Positions 1 to 10,481 of a stretch of 64,000 nt of DNA are shown piece by piece. Position 1 is the first letter of the stretch; each line of letters opens with the position of its first letter. The stretch is from Cyathus striatus. Its lineage: Eukaryota; Basidiomycota; Agaricomycetes; Agaricales; Nidulariaceae. The notes under the pieces are model-generated. The model searched no databases, was not told the DNA's origin, and saw only the letters and a program-made list of their open reading frames with translations. The stretch covers positions 124,001 through 188,000 of the forward strand of contig JAOVFP010000004.1 of assembly GCA_025738555.1 (NCBI GenBank), given 5' to 3'. The translations under genes and the position numbers were made by a program.

Positions 1-1
1 C

Positions 2-172
2 CCGCGTTCTCGAGGACGTATCCCTCTTCCTCTCCGCTGGCGAACTTACCTTCATCGTCGGTGCTTCTGGGAGCGGTAAGAGCACCATCGCCCAACTCTT
101 TCTCGGAATGTACACTCCTCAGGAAGGCAGTGTCTGCCTAGATGAGCAGGATGTTCGGTATCTCGATGAGTT
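2..172 (+). pseudogene. ABC transporter nucleotide-binding domain fragment
   Basis: Reading from base 3 gives an ABC ATPase start: a LEDVSLFLSAGELTFIVG lead-in, then a Walker A motif GASGSGKST (60-86), then AQLFLGMYTPQEGSV and DEQDVRYLDE, the usual stretch between Walker A and the Q-loop. This resembles the B-type exporters, including the STE6-like group. The fragment enters from outside the window. After about base 172 it no longer reads as a transporter; instead, transcription-factor sequence starts in another frame. No Q-loop, signature motif or Walker B follows. Family is fairly sure; subfamily is a guess. It is a truncated relic, or the broken end of a gene lying to the left. Confidence 0.7.
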
Positions 173-204
173 TTTCCCCCGCTCCTGCGCTCCTTCATAC
201 AATC

Positions 205-1150
205 ATGAGTACAGCATTCGGGCCTAAACAGCCTAGCTATGGTACTATCCTCCAACTCGACCGCAAGATTCGTGATTTCCCAGTCCTGGTCCCATGGCGC
301 CCTACATGTGAGGATGGTATTCCGAACGTAAAGCTCGAGTCGTGGTTGATCCTTTTCACAAGGAAAACCAGTACGTCCTCTTCTTCCTCATTCATATCCG
401 CTGAAATTATGAATAATAGCGCTCTTGAACCTCTGCTGTGCGTGTTTCGCTCAGGCACTCTCCGAGACTCCATGCGATCTGTCGAAACATAGGTTTATAC
501 CCTCCGTGATGACCATATACCGCTCTGCGTGGAGGATAAGTTAGATGCTTGAGATTGTGTGGGATTCGCCCCAGCCCATAAGGTGTCGTATGAACATTTG
601 GTGGAGTCGGACGTTGTCTGCTGCTGTGGGTCTTTTGCGTCTTTCGAGGCGAAGTTTGATCACATCCTCGGTATACACATTTCGCATCTCCGTTCTTTCG
701 GATACCGGGTGTTCCGTCTAATGACGCATACGCTGAGCCACTGTACCCCATGTGCCAGACCCGTTAATGAAAGTTCAAGCTTTCGCTCTAACACTAGGCT
801 TGCGCTGCCCGCTGCCTTCGTTCTCCCAGCATTATCGAGCTTCTTTTCGTAGGGGTTGATCATGCTGAAGGCTCACCGGAACGTATCTGATCTTTAGTGA
901 ACGCTGTCGAGACAGTGTTAGATAGGGTTTCACCTACACTTGTGTCGAGCACTTATTAGCACTCTCGACGCTGCTCAGTGCTATTCATCACTGCCCCGAA
1001 GCCGTTTTTCCTTTGATTTTGATTTCTCAGCATTGCGAGCCTGAAGGGCTACCCCTCCCAAGATTCCTTCGTGATGCGTACTATGAGTGCTGCTACAAGG
1101 ACATGAGGGACTACGCGGAATGCTTCCTTGATTATGGCTGTATACCATGG
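205..1150 (+). pseudogene. Decayed fungal-specific transcription factor (Fungal_trans domain)
   Basis: Three blocks in order match the Fungal_trans (Zn2Cys6-associated) regulatory domain of basidiomycete transcription factors. They are SYGTILQLDRKIRDFPV (about 235-290), FAQALSETPCDLSKHRF followed by PSVMTIYRSAWRI (446-540), and WWSRTLSAAVGLLRL (about 590-640). In intact family members these segments are collinear and close together. Here the first is in frame 1 and the others in frame 2, with a TAG at 542-544 and further breaks downstream. No DNA-binding cluster is present. The remnant begins where the ABC fragment stops, so the two were probably joined by rearrangement. Family assignment rests on recalled consensus; non-function is clear from the stops and frame change. 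Confidence 0.6.
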
Positions 1151-1298
1151 ACCGACGCTCAGTGCGAGTGGGATGGACAATAGCCACCGGTTACTATTAC
1201 TAACGAAGTTTTCAGGTTTCATACTATAGGATTATGTAAAAGCTGTGATATATAATTATCTGCATATGTAGACCACATTTGAAATACGGTACAAGCTA

Positions 1299-2093
1299 TC
1301 AGTTAGAGTCTGCTTCAGACTCTATACCCGAACTATCTATGTCAGAACCCCAATCTATGCCGTCTTTCGATCCGTTCATGAACATGTTGGCAGGAGTGTC
1401 GCGAAGCGCTTCTTCAGGTATTACATATTCATTACATATGAATCTATGCCATTGGTAGCGGCGTCGGATTTTGTCTACATCCTCCGAGTCAACGATACCG
1501 AACAGCTTGCACATCACTTCAAAAATTTCTTCTTTTCGTTCACGGAAATCGTTCATTTTTTTAACGGAATCATTCGTAGAGAAAATAAACAGAAAGTCTC
1601 GTGTGTTGTGTTTGCGACGTATAGGGAAGCGAATCAGGCTAGAAACATAAAGTTGAGATGACGAACATTGTAAGATCAGTAGTCAGCCTGACTAGACGTA
1701 CGGATCATTCTTATATTTCTCGTCGAACCCTAGCGTTTTCCATCTTTTCGATAACGTCTCGTCCACCATTTCGACGCGAAATCTCAGTTTGTACTTCCGA
1801 TTGATCTCATTCATCGTTAATGTCCATCCTGCCGCGTAGGCCGGAACCATTATTGGTTTCTTCGTAAGTCCGTATATCAATCTAGAACAGACTTTAGGTA
1901 TGTCGTCAATGTCGGTAATTACGGGGAAAAGGTTGTCATAGCTAAATACATCAATGTTAGATCACCACAAAACCGTAGCTAATGGATAATACTTGCTCTT
2001 TACGAAGCATAGCCAGGTTGATAAAGGATGATTGATGATGGCGGTAAAGCGATGAGTCCTTTATTCAATGTACTTAAGTATGAGGTTGAACAT
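1299..2093 (-). pseudogene. Unrecognised protein-coding relic with one intron
   Basis: I do not recognise this gene. On the minus strand an open frame can be followed from ATG 2091-2093 (MFNLILKYIE) through HPLSTWLCFVKSKYYPLATV, VITDIDDIPKVCSRLIYG and MVPAYAAGWTLTMNEINRKY. It then crosses a good GT-AG intron (1639-1701, donor GTACGT, acceptor TTTCTAG) into an acidic Ser-rich tail ending ESEADSN at 1299. The intron keeps the frame exactly, which supports a real gene. Two in-frame stops, a TAA after MFNLILKYIE and a TGA before SNIDVFSYDN, interrupt the upstream half. Either it is a pseudogene, or the true start lies downstream. No membrane segment or known catalytic motif was seen. Confidence 0.45.
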
Positions 2094-2196
2094 GAGTCAT
2101 GTGATGGCAAGAACATTCCCCAAACAGAATTTAGAGCAACAATAATAGACAATAATAGACAATAAAATAGAGTACTTAACTTGGTTTGTTACACCT

Positions 2197-3545
2197 CAGG
2201 CTCCTAAAACCATTCTCTCAAATATCGAGCAGCTTCCTATGTTTTTGTAGAAGCAAACAGCAGTAAATATTTATTCGGGACAAACAAAAACAAGGAAGCT
2301 GCACAATATTGAGAGGCTAGCATAACTGGTTGCTGACATTTCTCTGTGGACCCTTCACATTGGTACTATCAATAGGTCCCTGTTGAGTTCCTGTACTTCC
2401 TTGTTGCTTATCTTACTTAGCTCGGTAGATCATATAATAATAGCTGATAACTTCATCCTTTCCTTTATTGTCATCATATTCCCCAATTGTCTGTAAGAGA
2501 TTGCACCATTGGTTTGAGCTTTGCATCATAATGCTCAAACTAATTATTTGTTTCTACCAAAAGTGATTTTAAAGGTGGTATATTATAAAGGCAGAAGAGT
2601 GCATACTATAATAATTATGCTTTTCATTCACTGTTCCTTAGTCTCTGGTGATTCATCTTTGTTGTCCATTTCATCTACAAGTTCCCAGTTATTGGGGATC
2701 AGTTCTGAACTGGTGGCTGCAGTATATCCAGTTTCCTTATTAGTGACATCACCTGCTTGCCTTTCCCATTGTCATAGTAATTTCTCATCAGCAAAAAGAC
2801 ACACTTGTAGCAACTGCCACACATCAGGTGCATGCCTGTGCATTTCATTAGCCAATTCAGCAATATTAAAGCTGCTCAGTTCATCGGCAGACAAATTGCT
2901 TGCAGTGCAATGAAACCTGGTGTCAACTTTACTGAGTAGATAAACTTGAGATCAATAAATTCCTTGTGCATATACCATTGCCCAGGTATGTGTTGTGTTG
3001 CGCATAAAATTGTGTTTATCCAACACATCTAATATATTGGAGGTATTTTCTGCAAAGTCCTGCATTGCTAGATGTTGCCAATGTAATGTGGTGGAATGGG
3101 AAAGTAATGTTTTGATAAGATCAGCAACTGTGTAGCCATGCCTATTGAGATGTACAAGAATTTTGTTAGTGAGTGTGGTCAGGATCATAGTAACAGTGAG
3201 AGTTGGGAGGAATATTTGCATGCATGCAACACTTATCAAGTATTCACAGATCATCAATGGGAATATAACAACAACTGAGGAAAGGATGAAGTTATCAGCT
3301 ATTATTATATGATCTACTGAGCTAAGTAAGATAAGCAACAAGGAAGTACAGGGACTTGACAGGGACCTATTGATAGTACCAATGTGAAGAGTCCACAGAG
3401 AAATGTTAGCAACCAGTTATGCTAGCCTCTCAATATTGTGCAGCTTCCTTGTTTTTGTTTGTCCTGAATAAATATTTACTGCTGTTTGCTTCTACAAAAA
3501 CATAGGAAGCTGCTCAATATTCGAGAGGATGGTTTTAGGAGCCTG
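2197..3545. mobile_element. 1.35-kb element with 268-bp terminal inverted repeats
   Basis: The arms 2197-2464 and 3279-3545 are inverted copies, about 95% alike by eye, starting CAGGCTCCTAAAACCA. The element sits inside the MITE and is flanked by ACCT on both sides (2193-2196, 3546-3549). Removing the element and one ACCT restores the MITE end CACCTCAGACAGG, also present at 11428, so insertion with a 4-bp duplication is well supported. The core holds part of a gene on the minus strand rather than a transposase. The superfamily is unclear; a 4-bp duplication does not fit hAT (8 bp) or PIF (3 bp). Confidence 0.7.
2560..3341 (-). pseudogene. Fragment of an Agaricomycete hypothetical gene inside the inverted-repeat element
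   Basis: The minus strand reads LIKTLLSHSTTLHWQHLAMQ and FAENTSNILDVLDKHNFMR, then THTWAMVYAQ (3341-2952). Downstream in another frame come LSADELSSFNIAELANEMH, HAPDVWQLLQVCLFADEKL and MMQSSNQWCNLLQTIG. From memory this is the order found in a widespread but functionally unknown Agaricomycete protein family. A TGA follows DEKLL and the frame changes at least once. The first 60 bases overlap one terminal arm. It could be a captured host fragment or a decayed cargo gene; I assign no function. Confidence 0.4.
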
Positions 3546-3941
3546 ACCTCAGACAGGCCTAAATCGGGACAGTGTAAATATGGTACACCCTGATTCCCTT
3601 AATAATTAGAATATGCTGTAAAGTATGTAAAGTGTCAGATGCATTAGCAAATTTTAAAATGAGTAATAAATCTGTCTATTGTTCCAATTGTTTTGTACCA
3701 AATTTAAATATGTGACATGAACTGAGCCTCTGAATATTTTCTGATTGGCCTAGAACAGATGGAATCATGGATCTTATTGTAAGTATCTTGCATAGATCAG
3801 ACAATTATCCTATTGTTGTACATATTCAAAATTTTCTCAAAAATCAGACACTTAATATATTCAAATAAATATTCTAATTTTTACATACATCGGGTTGTAC
3901 CATATTTACAATGATCCGATTCACCCTTGTCTGAGGTGTTA

Positions 3942-4351
3942 GTAAGTATGAAGTTTTTGAATGCTGCTTTTCTGTGGGCGCAGCAAGGAGTTATCTGAAC
4001 AATGAAGAGAATATGTAGACAATGAAGCAATGATTAAAATCTATCTGACAAGTGATCAGAGTCAAATCCAGAACCCATGGAACAATGAGGTATAATGCAC
4101 CTTTACGTTACCTTTTACGAATCATAATGACCACTACAATGACACAGCAGAACTGCATGTGAGCCATGTGAACATTTGAACCATGTGTGTGCTGCATAGG
4201 CTATGGTTTCTTATTGAGTCTTGTTCTGGAATATGTTCAGGACACATGTAGAATAATAAAGTGCCAGAACATAGACTGAGATACAGACCTAATATGAATA
4301 CTGACAATGATAATATAATACTTCAGCCACAGTTTATAATTTTTTGGAACC
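3942..4351. other. AT-rich spacer, no gene seen
   Basis: This stretch separates the MITE from the next gene. I found no coding region, repeat or RNA signal. It presumably holds the promoter of the plus-strand gene that follows, but no specific element stands out. Confidence 0.4.
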
Positions 4352-5416
4352 ATGTCTAAATTTCACCTCTCCAAATTTCACCTCTCCATCTTGCGTGCAC
4401 TCTCTGCTATTAGTTCGGTCTACTTCAATCCCTGGAACATGAAGGACTTTGTCCAACCATTATGGACTATGGTAGTTCACAAGCTATGTAGAGATCTGGA
4501 ACATTTTCTCCCATCTTCAGAATTTAGACTGTATACATCTGACATAGAGCCACCTGGTCCTATCGATCCCAACACTTTGGGTATCACAGTTCCTGACCAG
4601 AGTGTGAAGGATGTTATTCCTGATTTTGTTACACTGCTCTTCGTTGATGACACAAAAAATTACACCGATTCTAAACAAATGGAGGAACTGCTAGAGACCT
4701 TGAAGAAGCATATTATACCCCCCTTTCTGTGCTTATTAGAGCTATATTCTCCTCTCCTCATAGAAGTTAAACAAGTGGAATCGTGGCATTGTGAAAATGT
4801 CAAAAAGTACACCTTAAGGTTTTTTGGTCTGCTCAGCATTGTGATGGAACAAGTAACACTCCAGGCAGACTGTTTGTTTAGTTCACCAAAGTTTGCTAAT
4901 CAACAAGAAGTGTTGACGATTGCAGCAGCTGGGGAGTAGTGGGCATTAAAAATTCATTGCAGGTCCAAAGCTACATGATTTGACTCAGTAAAATACGAAG
5001 AGACCCACACAATTGGAGACATGGTGGAGAAGAGTGCAATCACAGAGCAAATGTATGAACCCAATAACAAATATATATAAAAAAAAGAAAGGGTAAGTAT
5101 CTCAATCCAAGAAGCAACATTTTTGCAGGAGGAACAGAAAAAACAAAGGGATGAATGGGCACAACAACAAGCACATCAGAAGGAAAAGGTATCTGAAATG
5201 CAGCAAGATCTGTATGATTGGTTCGTAGAAACTATGGGTGAATATTATAGTGAGTCCACTATCAACAGTTATTGTAGGAAGGTGCTGAGAAAGGCTGATT
5301 TGGATGGTACAGCTTCAACTTGTCTGAAGATACCAATCAAAGGGGTAATTTCACGCAAGTCTAAGAGTGGCATTAGAAAGGAGGAGCTGAAAGTGGATTG
5401 GACTTCTCCCATGTGA
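4352..5416 (+). pseudogene. Hypothetical protein with a possible PD-(D/E)XK nuclease core
   Basis: The first open stretch (4352-4939, 195 aa) contains PDF at residues 90-92 and a hydrophobic strand with EVK at residues 138-140. This spacing fits the PD-(D/E)XK nuclease core, but the fold is inferred, not shown. It ends in AAAGE followed by TAG and then WALKI. Related fungal proteins, as I recall, have a double Trp here, so the TAG probably replaces TGG. A downstream exon (after an acceptor near 5128) encodes a Gln/Glu-rich coiled stretch, EEQKKQRDEWAQQQ, then a basic tail ending SPM. The start is the first ATG, followed by a duplicated SKFHL. Probably one gene, disabled by the internal stop. 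Function unknown. Confidence 0.45.
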
Positions 5417-6330
5417 ATTGGCAGCCCTGTATCTATGGCCTACCTGAAGTTCATTCAGAATGAACTTCAGATTGCTGCCAAAAATTTGAGATACTGATAT
5501 CATGTGCACATTTCAAAAAAAAAACATTACATTTGAAGTACATGACTAACACATAAATTTCAAGATAGGCAAGTTGTTTTATGAAATGATATTATCTGAA
5601 TTAGTATGGGACTGTATCATGTATTAGTTTGTATTTGAAATCCTTAGAGCTAGGATTGGAAATCAAACTTGCCCTCTTGGCAAAATAAAATAGTTGGCAG
5701 TCAAAACAAAGCATCTTCCCATGGGAACAAAAGAAAGGATGCAATGTTGTTTTGAGGCAATCTGGTTATGAGCATATCTAGTTGATGTTGTGTTGGAGCT
5801 TGAAGTTGAAGTAAGTCCACCTGATGAGGCATATCTGATACATCAGCCTTTGTAATTGCAAGCAAAATCTGATGTATCAGTATTGTTAATAACAAGTGGT
5901 GTCAATATATCAGAAATTGTAATTACAAGAGGGCCTCTCATACCCAGCTGAGTTTTAAGTAATACACCTGCCATAGCTTCTTGGTATTTGGGAAAGGCAG
6001 TGCTATAACCTGACACATCCAAATTGGGATGCCATTGCATGTATGTAGTTATTTACTGCCACCAAATCCACTGCTACATGCTTGCATGCTTCATCTGTTC
6101 ACAGGTACTGTTGGTTGGTCATTCCATTGTAACTTATATATATATATATACTTTTTCTTTTTAATCAGTATGATTCACATGGCCTGAATAAGAATGGTGA
6201 AATCAGTGTTACAGATAGTAGAGAATTTTTTCAATGAGTTTTAAAATTTATAGTCATATGTGCTATATATGATTTACATAGAAAAGCAGGGTGAGACATC
6301 AAGTTGTGCATTTTACGTTCAATGAATGTC
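5417..6330. other. Spacer with short hydrophobic reading frames and a TA microsatellite
   Basis: Two overlapping minus-strand frames (6040-5843 and 5895-5701) read as ordinary protein-like sequence but match nothing I know. A palindrome built from TGAAGTTCATTC lies near 5450-5473, and a (TA)n run near 6136-6150. The stretch has no other recognisable content. Confidence 0.35.
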
Positions 6331-7453
6331 TTAGCAGATAAGCGAATTCCTATGTGAGACCATAGGCCCAGTATTGTTTTCCATGTTCCCTTTCCTTGCC
6401 CTGTATGGTTGTGAGAATGAGGAACTCAAATCCGACTTCCTCTGCCCATCCAATATCTCACCCCTCTGTGTTCCATCCTGCTCATAGCCTTCATGCCCTC
6501 CATTGTTTTCCAATTGTGATGCTGATTCCCCACCCAGAGCTGGTGTCCAAGTACACTTTGATGTCCAAGACTGGCACTGATACTGGGATATTTCTGGAAA
6601 GCACTGGTTGTCTAAGAATTCATTCCCACCATAAGATGTCCTTTTCTGTGTGCTTTGGTAGATGGTGTGGAGTGAGTGAATGGACAATTGTTGAATATTC
6701 CCAATATGGTCTCCAGTTTGGTAAGGTACGCTCGTCCCTTTGGTATGACTAATGTTGTATGCAATAATTTTCCATATAGTTTTTGCACCTGCTCAAGGTT
6801 GTGTTGCCCTTGTCCTTTCCAATCTTCAATCACTTGCAGTTACTTTTCTCATTTGCTTTCCAGTAGTGATACTGTCTTGTCCCCCAGGTTCCAGCTGAAC
6901 CCCAGGAATGGGACCACTTCCTGAAACTGTACTGTCTTTGATTTTTCCCAAACAATCCCCAGCCTGTCTGAAAGTTCATCAATGTTGTTGTCATTATAGC
7001 AATAAGGTTTGTCTGCTTTGCTGGCTCCCCTTTTTTCATGTGCCAAGTCTCTGAGCCTAGCCACCATGTCCTCATTATATTCTTCCACTCTTCTGTCTAG
7101 TTTCTCCCTTCCTCTGTACCATATGTGGCATCTCTCCTGTATACCCCCTCTATTTTCTGTGATTTCCACTCTTCATCGTTCTCTCTGTCTGTTGTATTCT
7201 TCTTGATATCTTCATAATATCCACACAAAGAAATGGTCATTAACCCATTTCGACACTGGTCCCATTCCTTTATACCTGACAATTTCCAGTACTGCATCTG
7301 CCAATCCCCCAAAGGCTCCCCCTGCTGAAGACATTCTGAAATTGTCACTGGTGTTGATGGCAAAACTGTCCTCTTCCCTGAGTCTAACCACAAGGCCTGG
7401 CTACTGGCTGGGGTGCTGATAGATGCCACTCCTCTGTCCAGTTTGTGTGTCAT
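6331..7453 (-). pseudogene. DIRS-type reverse transcriptase, catalytic and connection part
   Basis: In order on the minus strand are LREEDSFAINTSDNFRMSSA, GGLADAVLEIVRYKGMGP and KWVNDHFFVWI. Later come NNIDELSDRLGIVWEKSKTV and VVPFLGFSWNLGDKTVSLLE, then VQKLYGKLLHTTLVIPKG and RAYLTKLETILGIFNNCPF. Family members have KWVDDH at the polymerase active site. Here the first Asp is Asn (codon at 7241-7239). The blocks lie in different frames, with a stop inside QHPSQ-PGL. The RNase H-like region after RAYLTKLE is lost. This is a nonfunctional copy, with good confidence in the RT family and moderate confidence in the DIRS label. Confidence 0.6.
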
Positions 7454-7479
7454 ATCCTGTATCGCCTACCTCTGGACTC

Positions 7480-8085
7480 CTATGCCCTTACTCCGCCTTT
7501 TCCTATTATTACTCCGGATTTTGATTATGTTCTTAATATTACTTATTGATTACTGTACATAGATTACTCTTGTTTCCTTTCTTCCGTTCTACTGAGCTAT
7601 CCCCTCAGTATTGTAGTATACATCTCATAGTGAGTCACTTATCATTCTTAAGTGCGCCACTATCAGTTTTACTTTATACCGCCATACATGCTCACTTCTC
7701 TGATGTGTTTTATTATGTTTAATTAGTTATAGTCGGCATTCTATGTATGCCTACCCTGACTGTACTTCTCCACTGGCCTTGGCCAGCATCCTTTACTTAC
7801 TCCGAGTCTCTAGTATTTAAGTAGTACTCGATTTGTACTTAGACTTTAGTTTTGTATTGAACTATGTCCTCACCCTTCAGTCTGACTTGAGTTACACCTC
7901 TCGTCTTCTCATCTCTCATCTTCTCCGAAGGGCTTGCCCTTATTCCGAAATACAGGACCAGGAATCCCAGAGGCACAGCACATAAGCTGAAGCCAAAGTC
8001 CTACCCCCTGAGTTCTCATTCTCCGCTTTTGTCTTGTACTCACCCTCGCTTCTCCGCAGTCACCCCCTCGTACTCCGCTGCCAAG
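7480..8085. repeat. Non-coding insert inside the RT gene (SINE-like?)
   Basis: About 600 bp separates the two RT halves and has no coding potential. A segment near 7965-8010 (GCACAGCACATAAGCTGAAG) closely matches one near 9930-9955 (GCGCAGCACACAAGCTGAAG), inside the second gap of the same element. This shows a dispersed repeat. A tRNA-derived SINE is possible, but I could not identify clear A and B boxes or a target duplication. Confidence 0.35.
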
Positions 8086-8560
8086 TCAGGCTAGGGGCAT
8101 GGTCGTGACATTGTGTGGGTAGGAGAAATTGTGGATTGCCCTATATTTTCCCACCTTCTTGTCTTTTGGTATGAGGGACAGTGGAGATGATTGGAAATGG
8201 CCCAATGAGCTCTTCCACCTGTTGTCGAGATAGTGGTCCCAGATATTGTTGACTCTTAAATTCCTTTTCCACAATTGTGTGGTATGCATTCTTATATTGG
8301 CTAATGGAGCTATAGTTTGGTGGTATGTACATATTGGTAATGATTGGGATTCCCAGGTAGAATCTCTGCTGCAAGCCTTCGAGCACCTATCTGTACTTCT
8401 TCTCCAGTCTGTACTTGTCCAACTCTCTCTCCCATTCTCTGCTGTTGTATGGTGTGAGTGATTCATGACTTCTCTCTGTGAGAACATTTCTGAGCGCCAT
8501 GATCTGTGTTTCTGCACCCTGAGCAGTAGTATTTTCTCAGGTGTGTCATGCTCTGGCACC
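8086..8560 (-). pseudogene. DIRS-type reverse transcriptase, N-terminal part
   Basis: The minus strand encodes ERELDKYRLEKKYRQVLEGL, LGIPIITNMYIPPNYSSISQ, VEKEFKSQQYLGPLSRQQ and VEELIGPF in one frame. It then continues as QSSPLSLIPKDKKVGKYRAI and HNFSYPHN in a neighbouring frame. The frame changes at about 8190-8200, inside the conserved GPFQSSPL motif, so a 1-nt indel has broken the gene. The match to the fingers region of DIRS-type RTs is good. The reading stops at about 8105, where the non-coding insert begins. Confidence 0.6.
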
Positions 8561-8627
8561 CTCTGGGAAACTGCTATTGAAAACATAGCCCCTCTCCATT
8601 GGGCTTTGTGGTCTTTCTGTCTTCACC

Positions 8628-8960
8628 TCATACTGCCCATGTTCTGTTGTTTCCACCCCATGTCTTCTTTTCATCGCACTTTCCATAATCATGCTTGTGG
8701 CACCCCAGACATATGGTGCATACAGAGTTGCCATCTCTGCCCACTGCACCCTGCTGAAAAAACCTTTTTTCATTCTTCTGTCCTTCTCTGCTTGGGGATT
8801 GTAATGGGCTTTTTCTTCTCTGCTGTTTATGCCTTGAGGCTACTCTTCTCCTTTTCAGTGAAGTTGATCTTGACCTCTCTCTTCCCCTTTGTTTTCTTGG
8901 GGTTTCTAACAACATTTGTGCTGCCCTTGCCACTATGCTGTCTATCACATGTATAGCAGT
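8628..8960 (-). pseudogene. Gag C-terminal basic region with Cys/His cluster
   Basis: An Arg/Lys/Ser-rich stretch (KQRGRERSRSTSLKRRRV) leads into VCTICLGCHKHDYGKCDEK. This resembles the short Cys/His nucleic-acid-binding segment that precedes RT in fungal DIRS-type elements (commonly CLGRH-HD--C). It lies directly upstream of the RT start on the same strand. The next 150 bp switch frames. Confidence is moderate because the motif is short. Confidence 0.45.
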
Positions 8961-9559
8961 ACAATGCCATGTTGTTATTTGGGCATTAAGCCATATCTGC
9001 ATTGACATTAAGCCATGTCCACATTGGCATGAAGTCATATCTGCATTGGCATGAAGCTGTATCTGCATTGACATAATACCATATCTGCATTGCATTTTTG
9101 TCATATTTTTGGATTTTGGTGATTGTATGATTCTAAGGTGGTAAAGAATGTCAGTCAGTGATATCCTGCTATTTGAGTGAATAGTTTTCTGACCTCATGA
9201 ATGTGCTCTGCTCCCTTCTTCAACAAGAGGTTATTGATGATCGCTAAATTCATACCCTCTTCTCTTAATTGCAACTCATGCCACTCTTTCCTGGCCCATG
9301 CTTGGTATTTGTTATATCTGTGTCTGGATACATCATGCCAATGTTACCGAAGGTTTCCACATGACTGTTGAACATACCCGGTCTGTTCCTGGAATGTATC
9401 TGCTTTGGGTTTACACTTCCTGATGTTCCCACCCAGGAATGTACTTGGAACCTGTCGGGTTTTCTATTGGGTATCCTGGATACATAGTTTCTCTTATGAT
9501 GGCCTCACTGCATCATTGTTATATTACTCCTCTCTTCCATTCCTACTTGTATGTTTCAT

Positions 9560-10000
9560 TATGGCCTTTGTAGATTAGTTCTTTATTCTGCATTCTGAGC
9601 GTGTCATTTGCACCCCCACTCTGCTTTGCCCAGACTTCATTTCCTACTTACTCCTTTGACTTGCTCTTTGTATTATACTTCTACATTCGTACCTATAGGT
9701 TCCTACTTAGTATAAGTAGTCTTCCAGATGTACTAAGTACTTCTTAGTATTCATAAAAACCTCATACACTTCTTCCTATGCTTAAGTTCCAATACCCACT
9801 CCAGGTTCTACTTCAGGTTTCTCTCCCACTGCCTAGTGTAGTGGCGAAGCCTTCTCTTATACTCTGGAACATCTTCCTTTGTTGAATATCATCTTCCTCG
9901 AAATATAAACCATTCCCTGGGGATATCCAGGTGGCGCAGCACACAAGCTGAAGCCATAGTTCTTTCTGCACTCTCACTCTACATTTCCATATCCGTACTC
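9560..10000. repeat. Non-coding insert between the gag pieces
   Basis: No coding sequence. It shares a block of about 40 bp with the insert at 7480-8085, both followed by a GTACTCAC-like tail near 8037 and 9995. The two are probably copies of one short interspersed repeat inserted in the same host element. Boundaries are approximate. Confidence 0.35.
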
Positions 10001-10481
10001 ACTTCAGGTTTCCATTACAGTTCTCCCATGCCCTCCGGGCATCTTCATATTCATTTCCCAGTAGGAAGAGAATTGGTATGTAACAGTATTCCACCACTGC
10101 CTTATCTCCATAATCTTCCTCCCTTATCAGGTGTTTGTCCAGCCCTGTGAAGAAGTCCACAAAGGCTTCCACTATTTCCTTGGACCATATTGTCACACCC
10201 ACACCCTCCATTGTTTGCAACAATGTGTGTTGAGCTTGACTTACTTCTTCCCATATCAGTTGATTGTCTTGCCATATATTCTTCAATAGGTTTACTATTG
10301 CTATTGTTTTAAGTGCAATTTGACCTTTCTCATTGGTTATTCCCAATGTGTCTGTTGTACTTGATATTTCACCTTCTGAGGCATACATGCATCCCCATCT
10401 TGTGAAGTAGTCCATTTCTACATATGTTTGTACCTGTATCTTGTTAACTGTGTACTGTGAAGGCCTATGGGCTGGTACCAT
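9999..10481 (-). pseudogene. Gag-like protein of the DIRS-type element
   Basis: A 160-residue minus-strand frame includes KIQVQTYVEMDYFTRWGCMY, LIWEEVSQAQHTLLQTMEGV and VDFFTGLDKHLIREEDYGDK, ending near RRAWENCNGNLK. The pattern Y-E--YFT--GC, then W-E---A, FF--L--H and a final W resembles the gag-like ORF1 of basidiomycete DIRS-type elements. It lies upstream of the RT pieces on the same strand. The frame ends at TAA at 9999 where the insert begins, so the C-terminus is displaced. The identification rests on recalled family patterns. Confidence 0.5.

Larger units (their letters stand above)
2192..3938. mobile_element. MITE (possibly Tourist/PIF-like), split by a nested element
   Basis: A roughly 394-bp non-coding element with inverted ends CACCTCAGACA. 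The left end (2192-2196) is cut off from the body (3550-3938) by the nested element at 2197-3545. The right end reads inward as CACCTCAGACAAGGGTGAAT and then an ATATGGTACAACCCGAT block. The left body repeats this pattern. TTA flanks both ends (2189-2191 and 3939-3941), which fits the TWA duplications of PIF/Harbinger MITEs. No coding capacity. Related sequences lie at 11428 and 48285 in this window. Confidence 0.65.

Noticed and set aside
8465..8956. Plus-strand hydrophobic frame resembling a membrane protein
   Set aside because: It is the complement of the gag/RT region, which reads as retroelement protein on the minus strand.
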